DNA from: Knoellia koreensis
GTDB lineage: Bacteria; Actinomycetota; Actinomycetes; Actinomycetales; Dermatophilaceae
Direction: 5' to 3'
Length of the DNA: 64,000 bases
Assembly: GCF_013041615.1 (NCBI RefSeq)
Contig: NZ_JABEPQ010000002.1
Location: 372,001 to 436,000, forward strand
In this document: positions 49,369 to 57,844 of the stretch, piece after piece
Layout of the letters: every line of letters begins with the position of its first letter
Position numbering within the stretch: the first letter of the stretch is position 1
The notes under the pieces: model-generated
What the model was told of the DNA's origin: nothing
What the model saw: only the letters and a program-made list of their open reading frames with translations
The model's database searches: none
Position numbers and translations under genes: made by a program

Positions 49369-50915
49369 GTGGCTGCCGAGCATACGGAGGAGAGATCGCT
49401 CTCCGCCGCATTCCCCGCAGCCTTGGCCGGGTCCTGCACGGCAGTCCCAGGCTGTGGGGTCGGCTTGGCCTTGGGCTTCGCCGCCTTGGCCGTGGTCGAC
49501 TTGGATGTCGCCGGGGTCTTGGCCACCGTCGACTTCGACGACTTCGCGGAGGACTTCTCCGACTTGGCGATGGTGGACTCGACCGTCCTGGTGATCACGC
49601 CCGGGTCGTAGTCCCACGGCTTGATCAGCGGCGGGACGAAGTTGACGCCGCTGATCTTCTGGCTCCGAGTCTTCAGGGCCAGGTCGGCGAACCGACCGAG
49701 CTCGGACTGGGGCAGGTCGGTCTCGATGAGGCCCGAGCTCGCGGCGGCGATGTCCTGGAAGCGCAGCAGGACGGTCTGCGGGTCCAGCTGGTTCGCCATC
49801 GCGGTGATGACGCAGCGCTGCCGCGCCATGCGTTCGTAGTTCGTGGACCCCTGGCGCGAGCGCGCGTACCAGAGCGCGTGGTAGCCGTCGAGGTGCTGCT
49901 CCCCCGGCTCGATCCAGCCGACGATCGGTGACGTGCCGCCCCCGATCGGGGTGCGGTACTTGACGTTGACGTCCAGCCCGCCGACCGCGTCCACCATCTT
50001 GCGGAAGCCCTTGAGGTCGACCATGACGTAGTACTGGATCGGCAACCCGCTCAACGCCTCCACGGCCTCCCGGGTCGCGAGGACGCCCGGGTTGCGGGTC
50101 CCGGCGGGGAACTGCGAGGCGTGGTCCTGCGCCCACGTGTAGAGGCCGTTGAGCAGGCACTGGTCACCGCAGTTCCAGCCCTGCGGCATCAGCCGCGCCA
50201 TGGTGGAGCCGGGGCGGAAGTTGATGTTCTCGGTGTCCCGGGAGAACCCGAACGTCACCGCCCGGCCGGTCTTCGCGTCGACGCTGACGAGCTGGATACT
50301 GTCGGGTCGGGTGCCGACCCGGTCCTTGCCGGTGTCCGCGCCCAGCAACAGGATGTTGTAGCGGCCGTCGACCGCGTCGGCCGCGGTGGTGCCGGTGAAG
50401 AGCGCCCCCAGGGCGTCACGTCCGGCACCCACGCTGTTCCCGGCATACACGAGGCCGCCCGAGGTGACCACGAGCAGGCCGGCGGTCATCACCGTCAGCC
50501 AGCGCCGGGTCTTGACGAAGAGGTCGGCCGGCCGGCCGAGTCGCCACGCGTCGACGAAGAGCACCGCCCAGAAGAGGGCGAAGCCGAACAGGAGCCACTG
50601 CAGCCCGGCCAGCACCCAGCCCCGACCCATCACGCCGATGGCCGTGGAGCGGCTCACGAGAAAGACCAGTCCGAGCGCGACGGTCAACGCAATCGCGGTG
50701 AGCCACAGGCGAATTGCCACGCGACCGAGGCGACGGTGGCCCGCGACGAGCTGCGCGCTGCCCGGCACGAGGAGGGTCATGACGACCAGGGTGAAGGCCC
50801 TCCGGCGGCGTTGCCGCGGACCCATCGAGTCGGTGTCCCCGATCCCGCGCGTGCCCGAGGAGAGGTAGACGCCGGGCTCGGCGGGTGCCGGCGGCGCAGC
50901 GGGTCGGGGACTCAT
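49365..50915 (-). CDS. LytR-CpsA-Psr (LCP) family wall-polymer ligase with multi-helix N-terminus
   Basis: 516 residues. Four or so membrane helices occupy ~45-165, unlike the single anchor of most LCP proteins. The LCP domain (~180-370) has YNILLLGADTGKD, RPDSIQLVSVDAKTGRAVTFGFSRDT (D and R for phosphate and metal) and ALWYARSRQGSTNYERMARQRCVI. LCP enzymes move polymers from undecaprenyl phosphate to peptidoglycan. The tail (~450-510) is Lys/Ser/Thr/Ala-rich. A minus-strand -10 box (AATACT at 50924-50929) lies eight bases before the ATG. It is adjacent to and divergent from a second LCP gene. Confidence 0.9.
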   Translation of the reverse strand: MSPRPAAPPAPAEPGVYLSSGTRGIGDTDSMGPRQRRRRAFTLVVMTLLVPGSAQLVAGHRRLGRVAIRLWLTAIALTVALGLVFLVSRSTAIGVMGRGWVLAGLQWLLFGFALFWAVLFVDAWRLGRPADLFVKTRRWLTVMTAGLLVVTSGGLVYAGNSVGAGRDALGALFTGTTAADAVDGRYNILLLGADTGKDRVGTRPDSIQLVSVDAKTGRAVTFGFSRDTENINFRPGSTMARLMPQGWNCGDQCLLNGLYTWAQDHASQFPAGTRNPGVLATREAVEALSGLPIQYYVMVDLKGFRKMVDAVGGLDVNVKYRTPIGGGTSPIVGWIEPGEQHLDGYHALWYARSRQGSTNYERMARQRCVITAMANQLDPQTVLLRFQDIAAASSGLIETDLPQSELGRFADLALKTRSQKISGVNFVPPLIKPWDYDPGVITRTVESTIAKSEKSSAKSSKSTVAKTPATSKSTTAKAAKPKAKPTPQPGTAVQDPAKAAGNAAESDLSSVCSAAT

Positions 50916-51091
50916 GGTGGACCAGTATTGGGCAGGACCAGTGTGAAACATGTGACGCGTGTGATTGTGCGAGTGTCGCCCGAGCGCGCCCGGAAGAAAC
51001 CCTTTCGTCCACGTATGCCGCGTGATTTGCGTGCCACGCCGACCGACGTGGCGTTTTGCCTCGCGGTGCCGCGGCACCGGACACTGAGGTC
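50916..51091. promoter_or_regulatory. Divergent region between the two LCP genes
   Basis: Contains the minus-strand -10 box AATACT (50924-50929) and a motif copy GTATGCCG at 51013. On the plus side GACACT (51080-51085) lies six bases before the GTG at 51092. The middle (50940-51060) is somewhat less GC-rich than the genes. Confidence 0.4.
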
Positions 51092-52387
51092 GTGGCACCA
51101 CGACCTCATCACTCCGATGACGCCCGCGCGATCCCGACCGGCGGGTCAGCCGCCGGCGACCCCGACCGGGCCGGCGGTGACGACGGCGACGACGTCTACA
51201 CGGTCGACGTCCGCGGTCGACGCCGCCAAGCGGTCGGTGGTGCGGCCGCGCGCAAGCGCCCCGCTCCGGCCCCGCGCTCGGCCACCCGTGCCATGCCGGT
51301 GCAGCAGTCCGACCGCCCCGCACCTCGCCCTCGCCGGAGCGCAGCTCCACCGCCGCCGCCCGACACCTCCCGTGACGACGAGTGGGACGAGGAGCCGCCG
51401 CGACGCAGGCGCCGGTTCCCCGTGGTCCGCCTGGTCGTCCTGCTCCTCGTCGCGTGGCTCGCCTTCCTGGTCTTCACCCCGATCCACGCGTGGAACTCGG
51501 TCACCAAGGTCGACACCGCTCCCCCCGGCCAGCGACCGGCCGACACCAAGGGCTACACCTACCTGCTCGTGGGTTCGGACAGCCGCGAGGGCCTGACCGC
51601 CGCGCAGCGCAAGGAGTACGCCACGGGCAAGGCAGCGGGCCGGCGCACGGACTCGATCATCCTCGTCCACGTGCCGAGCGGTGGCGGCAAGCCGGCGCTC
51701 ATCTCGATCCCCCGCGACTCCTACGTGCCCATCCCCGGACACGGCAGCAACAAGATCAACGCCGCGTTCTCCCTCGGCGGCCCCAAGCTCCTCGTGCAGA
51801 CCGTCGAGGAGGTCACCGACCTGCGGGTCGACGGCTACGTCGAGATCGGGTTCGCCGGTTTCGCCTCCGTCGTCGACAGCCTCGGCGGCGTGAACATCTG
51901 CGTGCCGTTCCACATGAACGACAAGAAGGCCGGCATCAACCTGCAGAAGGGCTGCCAGACCCTCGACGGCAGGAACGCCCTCGGCTTCGTGCGCGCCCGC
52001 TACTCCGACCCGCGTGGCGACATCGGCCGCGCCGAACGCCAGCGCCAGTTCCTCGCCGCCATCATGAAGAAGGCCGCGACACCGTCCACGGTGCTGGTGC
52101 CGACGCGATACTGGGGCTTCACCCACGCCGCGGCCCGCGGCGTCATCGTCGGCGAGGACACGTCCATGCGCGACGCGAGCCGGGTGCTGCTGGCGATGCG
52201 GTCGGTCTCCAACGGCGACGGGCTCAGCCTCGTCGTCCCGATCTCCAGCGAGAACTACCAGACCAACGCCGGCTCGTCGGTGAAGTGGGACACCCCGCGG
52301 GCCAAGGCGTTGTTCACCATGCTGCGCGAGGACCAGCCGCTCGAGGCCCCACCCGCCGGCACCGACGGGAAGCCCAGCGGGGGCTGA
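51092..52387 (+). CDS. LytR-CpsA-Psr (LCP) family wall-polymer ligase
   Basis: About 431 residues. A long disordered cytoplasmic N-terminus (~1-105; Pro/Arg/Asp-rich, ending EEPPRRRRR) precedes one membrane helix (~109-128). The LCP domain (~150-320) has YTYLLVGSDSREGLT, RTDSIILVHVPSGGGKPALISIPRDSYVPI (catalytic R and D), NKINAAFSLGGPKLLVQTVEEVT and FVRARYSDPRGDIGRAERQRQFLAAI. It would ligate the locus polymer to peptidoglycan. Start is a GTG at 51092. It may be coupled to the acyltransferase gene, which begins three bases after its stop. Confidence 0.91.
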   Translation: MAPRPHHSDDARAIPTGGSAAGDPDRAGGDDGDDVYTVDVRGRRRQAVGGAAARKRPAPAPRSATRAMPVQQSDRPAPRPRRSAAPPPPPDTSRDDEWDEEPPRRRRRFPVVRLVVLLLVAWLAFLVFTPIHAWNSVTKVDTAPPGQRPADTKGYTYLLVGSDSREGLTAAQRKEYATGKAAGRRTDSIILVHVPSGGGKPALISIPRDSYVPIPGHGSNKINAAFSLGGPKLLVQTVEEVTDLRVDGYVEIGFAGFASVVDSLGGVNICVPFHMNDKKAGINLQKGCQTLDGRNALGFVRARYSDPRGDIGRAERQRQFLAAIMKKAATPSTVLVPTRYWGFTHAAARGVIVGEDTSMRDASRVLLAMRSVSNGDGLSLVVPISSENYQTNAGSSVKWDTPRAKALFTMLREDQPLEAPPAGTDGKPSGG

Positions 52388-52389
52388 GT

Positions 52390-54459
52390 GTGACGAGCAC
52401 CGTCGCTGCACCGACCCGGGTCCGGACCACAGGTCCTCGGACCCGGCAGGAGCGGCGGTTCCTGTTCCGCCGCGACATCGAGGGCATGCGGGCGGTGGCG
52501 GTGGGTCTCGTCGTGGCGTACCACGCCGGGATGCCGTTCCTGCGGGGCGGATTCGTCGGGGTCGACGTGTTCTTCGTGCTGTCGGGGTTCCTCATCACCG
52601 GGCTGCTGCTCGACGAGCTCGCCCGCAGCGGCCGGATCTCGCTCAAGGACTTCTACGCCCGCCGGGTGCGGCGGCTGCTGCCCCTGGCCGCGCTGGTCGT
52701 CACGGCGACGGCGCTGGGGTCGTTCCTGCTGCTGCCTCCCATCGACCGCGGCGGCCTGGTCGTCCAGCTCGTGGCCGCCATGGGGTCGGTCGCGAACTGG
52801 GTCTTCGCCGCGCAGTCCACCCAGTACATGGCGGCCACGGACCAGAGCCCGGTGCTGCACTACTGGTCGCTCAGCGTCGAGGAGCAGTTCTACCTGCTGT
52901 GGCCGCTGGCCCTGCTGCTCGTGGCCGGTCGGGGTGGCCTCGCGACGCGGGCGTGGCCCGTCGTCGTCCGGCGGCTCGTGCTGGTGCTCGGCGTCATCGG
53001 TGGGTTCTCGCTGTTCCTCTCCTGGCAGCAGACGGCCAGCGGTAGCACCTACGCCTACTTCGGGTTGCACACCCGCGCCTGGGAGCTCGCGGTCGGCGCC
53101 GCCCTCGCATTGGGCCGACCCGCCCTCCGGCGGGTCACCCGTCGGGCGGCTCGACTGTGTGGCACCACGGGCCTGCTGCTCGTCGTGGGGGCCGCGGTGG
53201 GCATGAACGAGGCCACACCCTTCCCGGGTCTGGCGGCCACGGTGCCCGTCCTCGGAACCGCCCTGCTCGTGGTTGCCGGGGCGCGCGCCCCCGACCACGG
53301 GGTCTCCGGCGCGCTGTCCGGCCCGGTGCTCGGGTTCGTCGGCCGGGTCTCCTACGCGTGGTACCTCTGGCACTGGCCCGTGCTGGTGCTCGCCAACGCC
53401 AGGTGGGGCACCCCGGAGCAGGTCGGCGGCCCGCCCCGCGTCGGGTTCCTCGCCACGACCGCACTGGTCGCCCTGTCGTTCCTCCTGGCGGTGGCGAGCC
53501 ACTACGCCGTGGAGCAGCCGTTGCGCCGGGCCAAGCTGTTGCTACGCTCGCGTGAGCGGACGTTCGTCCTCGGAGGGGCGCTGGCGACGGTGGCTCTCGT
53601 CTCGTCGACCGCGCTCGCCGTGCCCAGCCACTCCCGGACCCAGGACCGGGTGGCCGCGGCGGCGAGCGAGCAGCCGGCGACGACGCTGACCAACCTCAAG
53701 GCCTGCTACAACGACTTCACGACCACCTCGGTGCCCGCTGCCGACGTGTGCCGCATCGGCCCCAAGGAGGGCGCGCGTCGCATTGCGCTGATCGGCGACT
53801 CCCACTCCCAGCACTGGATGCCTGCCCTGGAGCGGCTCGCAGCCGAGCGCGGTTGGACGGTCTACCTGTTCGCGAAGAGCTCGTGCGCCGTCGTCGACGT
53901 GCCGGTCTGGCTGGCCTCCACCAAGAGCGAGTACGCCTCGTGCGCCACCTGGCGCGAGTCCATGCTCCAACGCCTCGCCGGGATGCGGGTGGACGCCGTG
54001 CTCATCGGCCGGTGGATGGACTACCGCGACCTCGTCCTCGACGACAGCGGCCAACGGCTCTCCCGCACGGAGGCGGTCGACGCCTGGCAGGGCGCGGCCA
54101 CCCGGACCTTCGCCCGGCTCAAGGAGACGGCCCCGCGGATCATCGTCATCCGTGACACCCCACGACCGGCCGGCGTCGTCCCGAGCTGTGTCTCGCGCAA
54201 CCAGGGAGTCGCGGCGAAGTGCGCCTTCGACAAGGTGGCGAGCACCGGGCTCGACGCCGGTCTGGCACGGGCCGAGAAGGCCGCCGACCCGGCTCGGGTC
54301 CGCTTCGTCGACCTCACCGCGCAGCTGTGCCCGACCTCCCGGTGCCCGGTCGAGCAGGACGGCGTCCTGATGTACCGCGACGCGCACCACCTCACGGTCC
54401 AGTTCGCCAGGACCCTCGCCGACCCGCTCGGGGACGCGATCAGCGCCCAGCTCCGCTGA
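52390..54459 (+). CDS. OafA-type acyltransferase: membrane acyltransferase 3 plus SGNH domain
   Basis: 689 residues. N-terminal ~370 residues, ten helices: FRRDIEGMRAVAVGLVVAYHAG (~26-47; catalytic-type H), GVDVFFVLSGFLITGLLLDEL, and HYWSLSVEEQFYLLWPLAL. An eleventh helix leads to an extracytoplasmic SGNH domain (~450-689) with nucleophile block LIGDSHSQHW (~468-477) and DAHHLT (~663-668) near the end, holding the Asp and His of the triad. It O-acetylates wall polysaccharide or teichoic-type polymer outside the cell. It follows the LCP gene by two bases. A small hairpin overlaps its stop. Confidence 0.9.
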   Translation: MTSTVAAPTRVRTTGPRTRQERRFLFRRDIEGMRAVAVGLVVAYHAGMPFLRGGFVGVDVFFVLSGFLITGLLLDELARSGRISLKDFYARRVRRLLPLAALVVTATALGSFLLLPPIDRGGLVVQLVAAMGSVANWVFAAQSTQYMAATDQSPVLHYWSLSVEEQFYLLWPLALLLVAGRGGLATRAWPVVVRRLVLVLGVIGGFSLFLSWQQTASGSTYAYFGLHTRAWELAVGAALALGRPALRRVTRRAARLCGTTGLLLVVGAAVGMNEATPFPGLAATVPVLGTALLVVAGARAPDHGVSGALSGPVLGFVGRVSYAWYLWHWPVLVLANARWGTPEQVGGPPRVGFLATTALVALSFLLAVASHYAVEQPLRRAKLLLRSRERTFVLGGALATVALVSSTALAVPSHSRTQDRVAAAASEQPATTLTNLKACYNDFTTTSVPAADVCRIGPKEGARRIALIGDSHSQHWMPALERLAAERGWTVYLFAKSSCAVVDVPVWLASTKSEYASCATWRESMLQRLAGMRVDAVLIGRWMDYRDLVLDDSGQRLSRTEAVDAWQGAATRTFARLKETAPRIIVIRDTPRPAGVVPSCVSRNQGVAAKCAFDKVASTGLDAGLARAEKAADPARVRFVDLTAQLCPTSRCPVEQDGVLMYRDAHHLTVQFARTLADPLGDAISAQLR

Positions 54460-54474
54460 CCGGCTCGCGCCGGT
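54459..54474. terminator. Short hairpin after the OafA-type gene
   Basis: ACCGGC (54459-54464) pairs with GCCGGT (54469-54474) over TCGC, starting within the stop codon. Confidence 0.4.
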
Positions 54475-54480
54475 TCCCGC

Positions 54481-56457
54481 CTACCGCTGGCCGCAGGACG
54501 CCGTCGTCCGGGTGCTCCACAGCGCCAGCTGGCCCGCCTCGCTCGCGTTGCGCTGGGCCGCCGACAGCTGGCGCACCGGCTCCTGCACACCGCCCCGGTA
54601 CCCACAGGCGTACGGCAGCAGGCGCAGGTAGCCCATGACGTCGCTCGCGGTCCGCGCCTGCGGGTCGGGGTGCACCCAGCCGCCGGGCATGACGAGGTCG
54701 AGCGAGCGCTGCCCGGCGACCACGTCGAGCTGGAACTGGAAGTCGATGCTGGCCGCGTTGTGGTTCCAGTCCTGGCGACGCGTCGGTGTCAGGGCGCTGT
54801 AGGGCCACCAGCCGTCGAAGTAGACCTTGAGGTCGTGCTGGTACAGCCGCTGGGCCAGCTCCTGCTGACCGGGCCGGCGCACCCCTGCGTCCCAGGCGGA
54901 CTGCAGGAACCAGGCGGCGGCCGAGTTGACGTTGTAGACGCACGTGCGTCGGTCGCTCGGCGCGTTGGAGTAGGCCAGGCAGTCCTCGTCGCCCGTCACC
55001 CGTGGCCAGGCCAGGACGAGGTCGACCAGGCTGCCCACCTCGTCGGCCTGGACCGCACCGGCCCGCAGCCCCGCCAACATCCCGATCCCGACGTGGTCGG
55101 TCATGGTGACGAGGTACCCGGTCGAGGCGGGGTTCACCGAGCCGTCGCCGAAGGCGTCCCACGCCCGCTCCATGCCGTAGGTCCCGTCGGGCTTGCGCAC
55201 CGACCGCATCCGGGTGAGCTGGGCCTGGACCTCCGGCTCCTGCCAGCCATACAGGGTGCCGAGGGTGGCCGCCTGGTATGCCGCGTCGTGGGCCGTGTAG
55301 GCACCGGCCGGCAGGTCCTGCTGGCGGCGCAGCAGGTCCAGCGAGAGCTGGAGCCACGGGCCCACCAGCCGGGCCCGCGCGATGTCGGCCGACAGTGAGG
55401 ACAGCGCTCCGCGCTGGCCTCCGGTGAGCAGGACGGGTCCACGCGCCGCGGCCGCGGCGACGCCGCCGACGAGGGCGTCCGGGTATGCCGTGCCGGTCGC
55501 CACGACGACCCCGCTGGAGGCCGTGGTGCCCGTGATGAGGGCCGCGAGTGCGGAGGAGGTGGCGTAGCGGTTCGCGCCCGCTGCCCGCACCGGCACGGTG
55601 CGGGTGAGGCTCGCGACCGTGCGCTCGACCCCGGCGCTCACGGCACCGAGGCCACCGGCGATGACCACCTTCCCCGGGGCGAGCCTGGGCAGCTGGGCGC
55701 GCACGGGGTCGGGCAGGCTGGTCGGACCCGTCAGCAGGACAGGACCGCGCAGCGACGCCGCCACTGGTCCGGCGGCGACTCCGTCGGGGAAGGTCACGCC
55801 CGAGACGAGGACCGTGCCGGGGGTCCGTGCCGGGAACTGGGCCGCCACCTGCGCCGAGGTGGCGTACCGGTTCGGTCCGGCCAGGCGGCGCACCGCGACC
55901 CGGCTCCCGCCGGCTGCGGCCCGCGCATCCGCGACCACCTTGTCCGACAGCGCACCGGCGCCACCGATGACGGTGATCCGCGACGGCACGAGCCGCCGGA
56001 GCTCGGTCGCGACGGAGGCGGGGAGCCGGTCGCGGCCGGACAACAGCAGCGGGCCACGCAGACGGCTGGCAAGGGGTGCCGCGGACAACGCGTCCGGGAA
56101 GTCGGCGCCCGAGGCGAGGACCACCTCGCTGCTCCGAGCGGGTGCCACCACCCGGGAGACGGCGACGGCCGTCGCGTAGCGGTCCGAACCCGCCAACCGC
56201 GCGCCCTGCCCGGCCACGTCCTGGGCCCGGCGCAGCACCGGGTCCGGCACGACGGCCGCCCCGCCGAGCACGGAGGCCTTGATGACGGGGCTGGAGCTGG
56301 TCGCGACGAGACCACCGCGGATGGCGGCGGCTGCGAGCCGCGACGGCTCACGGTTGCGGTTGTCGGCGTGGGCCGGGCTGGCCTGCATGACGCCCACCAG
56401 GACGACGCCAATGGCAGCCAGCGACACGGCGGTCCGCCCCCAGGGCCAGCTCGGCAT
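54481..56457 (-). CDS. Secreted protein with three N-terminal CWB2 repeats and an uncharacterised helical C-terminal domain
   Basis: 658 residues. Signal peptide 1-31, ending SPAHA. CWB2 repeats lie at ~85-300 (AGSDRYATAVAVS, AGPNRYATSAQVA, AGANRYATSSALA), here at the N-terminus instead of the C-terminus. The last ~270 residues lack any family I recognise: LQLSLDLLRRQQDLP, HDAAYQAATLGTLYGW, TYGMERAWDAFGDGS, VNSAAAWFLQSAWDAGV and DFQFQLDVVAGQRSLDLV. The helix-plus-aromatic pattern recalls alpha/alpha-barrel glycan-active enzymes. Two or three Cys pairs are possible. A leaderless -10 box (TACGGT) lies seven bases before the ATG. Confidence 0.83.
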   Translation of the reverse strand: MPSWPWGRTAVSLAAIGVVLVGVMQASPAHADNRNREPSRLAAAAIRGGLVATSSSPVIKASVLGGAAVVPDPVLRRAQDVAGQGARLAGSDRYATAVAVSRVVAPARSSEVVLASGADFPDALSAAPLASRLRGPLLLSGRDRLPASVATELRRLVPSRITVIGGAGALSDKVVADARAAAGGSRVAVRRLAGPNRYATSAQVAAQFPARTPGTVLVSGVTFPDGVAAGPVAASLRGPVLLTGPTSLPDPVRAQLPRLAPGKVVIAGGLGAVSAGVERTVASLTRTVPVRAAGANRYATSSALAALITGTTASSGVVVATGTAYPDALVGGVAAAAARGPVLLTGGQRGALSSLSADIARARLVGPWLQLSLDLLRRQQDLPAGAYTAHDAAYQAATLGTLYGWQEPEVQAQLTRMRSVRKPDGTYGMERAWDAFGDGSVNPASTGYLVTMTDHVGIGMLAGLRAGAVQADEVGSLVDLVLAWPRVTGDEDCLAYSNAPSDRRTCVYNVNSAAAWFLQSAWDAGVRRPGQQELAQRLYQHDLKVYFDGWWPYSALTPTRRQDWNHNAASIDFQFQLDVVAGQRSLDLVMPGGWVHPDPQARTASDVMGYLRLLPYACGYRGGVQEPVRQLSAAQRNASEAGQLALWSTRTTASCGQR

Positions 56458-56464
56458 GGACCTG

Positions 56465-56470
56465 ACCGTA
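56465..56470 (-). promoter_or_regulatory. Leaderless -10 box (TACGGT) of the CWB2 gene
   Basis: On the minus strand TACGGT ends seven bases before the ATG at 56457; no ribosome site is seen. Confidence 0.5.
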
Positions 56471-56555
56471 ACGGAGGGGTCGTGCCGGCGGGGGGTTGCC
56501 ACGTCAAACCGGACCATTCGGACGAGTCGGGCGATCCGGTGCCGCGGACCCCGCC

Positions 56556-57719
56556 TCACTTGAGCAGCTGGCGGGCCATCACGAGGCGCTGGATCTGGTT
56601 GGTGCCCTCGTAGATCTGGGTGATCTTCGCGTCGCGCATCATCCGCTCCAGCGGGAAGTCGCGCACGTACCCGGCACCGCCGAGGAGCTGCACCGCATCG
56701 GTCGTGATCTCCATCGCCACGTCGCTGGCGTAGCACTTGGCAGCCGCGCCGAAGAACGGCAGGTCGGCGTCGCCACGCTCGGACTTGGCGGCCGCGGCAT
56801 ACACCATCTGGCGGGCGGCCTCGAGCTTCATCGCCATGTCCGCGAGCATGAACTGCACGCCCTGGAACTCGGCGATGTGCTTGCCGAACTGCTTGCGCTC
56901 CTTGACGTAGGCGACCGCGTGGTCGAGCGCGCCCTGGGCGATGCCGACGGCCTGCGCGCCGATGGTGACGCGGGTGTGGTCGAGCGTCGCGAGCGCGATC
57001 TTGAGCCCGGCGCCGACCTCGCCGACGACGCGGTCGCCGGGGATCGGGGTGTTGTCGAAGTGCAGCTCGCGGGTGGGGCTGCCCTTGATGCCGAGCTTGC
57101 GCTCCTTCTCCCCGAAGGTGAAGCCCGCGTCGGACTTCTCGACGACGAACGCGGTGACGTTGTTGCCGCGCTTGCCCTCGGGGTCGGTCACCGCGAGCAC
57201 CGTGTAGTAGTCGGAGACGCCGGCGTTGGTGATCCACGACTTCTGGCCGTTCAGGACCCAGCCGTCGCCGTCCTGCTTGGCGCGCGTCTTCATCGCGGCG
57301 GTGTCGGAGCCGGCCTCGCGCTCGGACAGGCCGTAGGAGAACGTCGACTCGCCCGCGGCGACCGGGGTGAGGTAGCGCTTCTTCACGTCGTCGTTCGCGG
57401 CGAGGATCAGCGGCATCGTGCCGAGCTTGTTGACCGCCGGGATCAGGGACGCCGAGGCGTCGGCACGGGCGACCTCCTCGATGACGATGCACGTCGCGAG
57501 CGCGTCCGCGCCCACGCCGCCGTACTCCTCGGCGATGTGCGGGGCGAAGAAGTCGCTCGCCACGAGGGCGTCGTGCGCCTCCTGCGGGTAGCGCGCCTCC
57601 TCGTCGACGGCCGCGGCATACGGCGCGATCTTGTCCTGCGCGACCGCACGCACCGCCTCACGCAGCGCCTCGTGGTCCTCGGAGACCTGGAACAGGGGGA
57701 AGTCAGGGTTGCCGCTCAC
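56556..57719 (-). CDS. Acyl-CoA dehydrogenase
   Basis: 387 residues, standard length. FAD/substrate motifs: YGLSEREAGSD (~129-139), WITNAGVSDYYTVLA, RVTIGAQAVGIAQGALDHAVAYVKERKQFGK, and the catalytic glutamate E371 in YEGTNQIQR close to the end, the position used by short- and medium-chain enzymes. It would introduce a double bond into a short-chain or branched-chain acyl-CoA and pass electrons to ETF. The GTG at 57719 is preceded by TAACCT at eight bases (57728-57733), a leaderless promoter. It stands alone. Its substrate is uncertain. Confidence 0.92.
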   Translation of the reverse strand: MSGNPDFPLFQVSEDHEALREAVRAVAQDKIAPYAAAVDEEARYPQEAHDALVASDFFAPHIAEEYGGVGADALATCIVIEEVARADASASLIPAVNKLGTMPLILAANDDVKKRYLTPVAAGESTFSYGLSEREAGSDTAAMKTRAKQDGDGWVLNGQKSWITNAGVSDYYTVLAVTDPEGKRGNNVTAFVVEKSDAGFTFGEKERKLGIKGSPTRELHFDNTPIPGDRVVGEVGAGLKIALATLDHTRVTIGAQAVGIAQGALDHAVAYVKERKQFGKHIAEFQGVQFMLADMAMKLEAARQMVYAAAAKSERGDADLPFFGAAAKCYASDVAMEITTDAVQLLGGAGYVRDFPLERMMRDAKITQIYEGTNQIQRLVMARQLLK

Positions 57720-57727
57720 GAGGGTTC

Positions 57728-57837
57728 AGGTTACTCGCAGGTATGCCGCGTGGTCGCCGCCCGTGTCCGACCTCACCCGGGCGCTGGCGCCGACCGCCGC
57801 GGGGCGGCGCGGCGCACAGCCGCGCGGTCCATAGACT
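57728..57837. promoter_or_regulatory. Divergent leaderless promoters (acyl-CoA dehydrogenase / GT4 operon)
   Basis: Minus strand TAACCT (57728-57733) ends eight bases before the GTG at 57719. Plus strand TAGACT (57832-57837) ends seven bases before a GTG at 57845. A motif copy GTATGCCG is at 57741. Confidence 0.5.
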
Positions 57838-57844
57838 CATGCCC

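Noticed and set aside
30183-54459. The surface-polymer region as a horizontally acquired island
   Set aside because: No integrase, tRNA, IS or flanking repeats, and the 8-mer motif, codon style and GC richness are the same as elsewhere.
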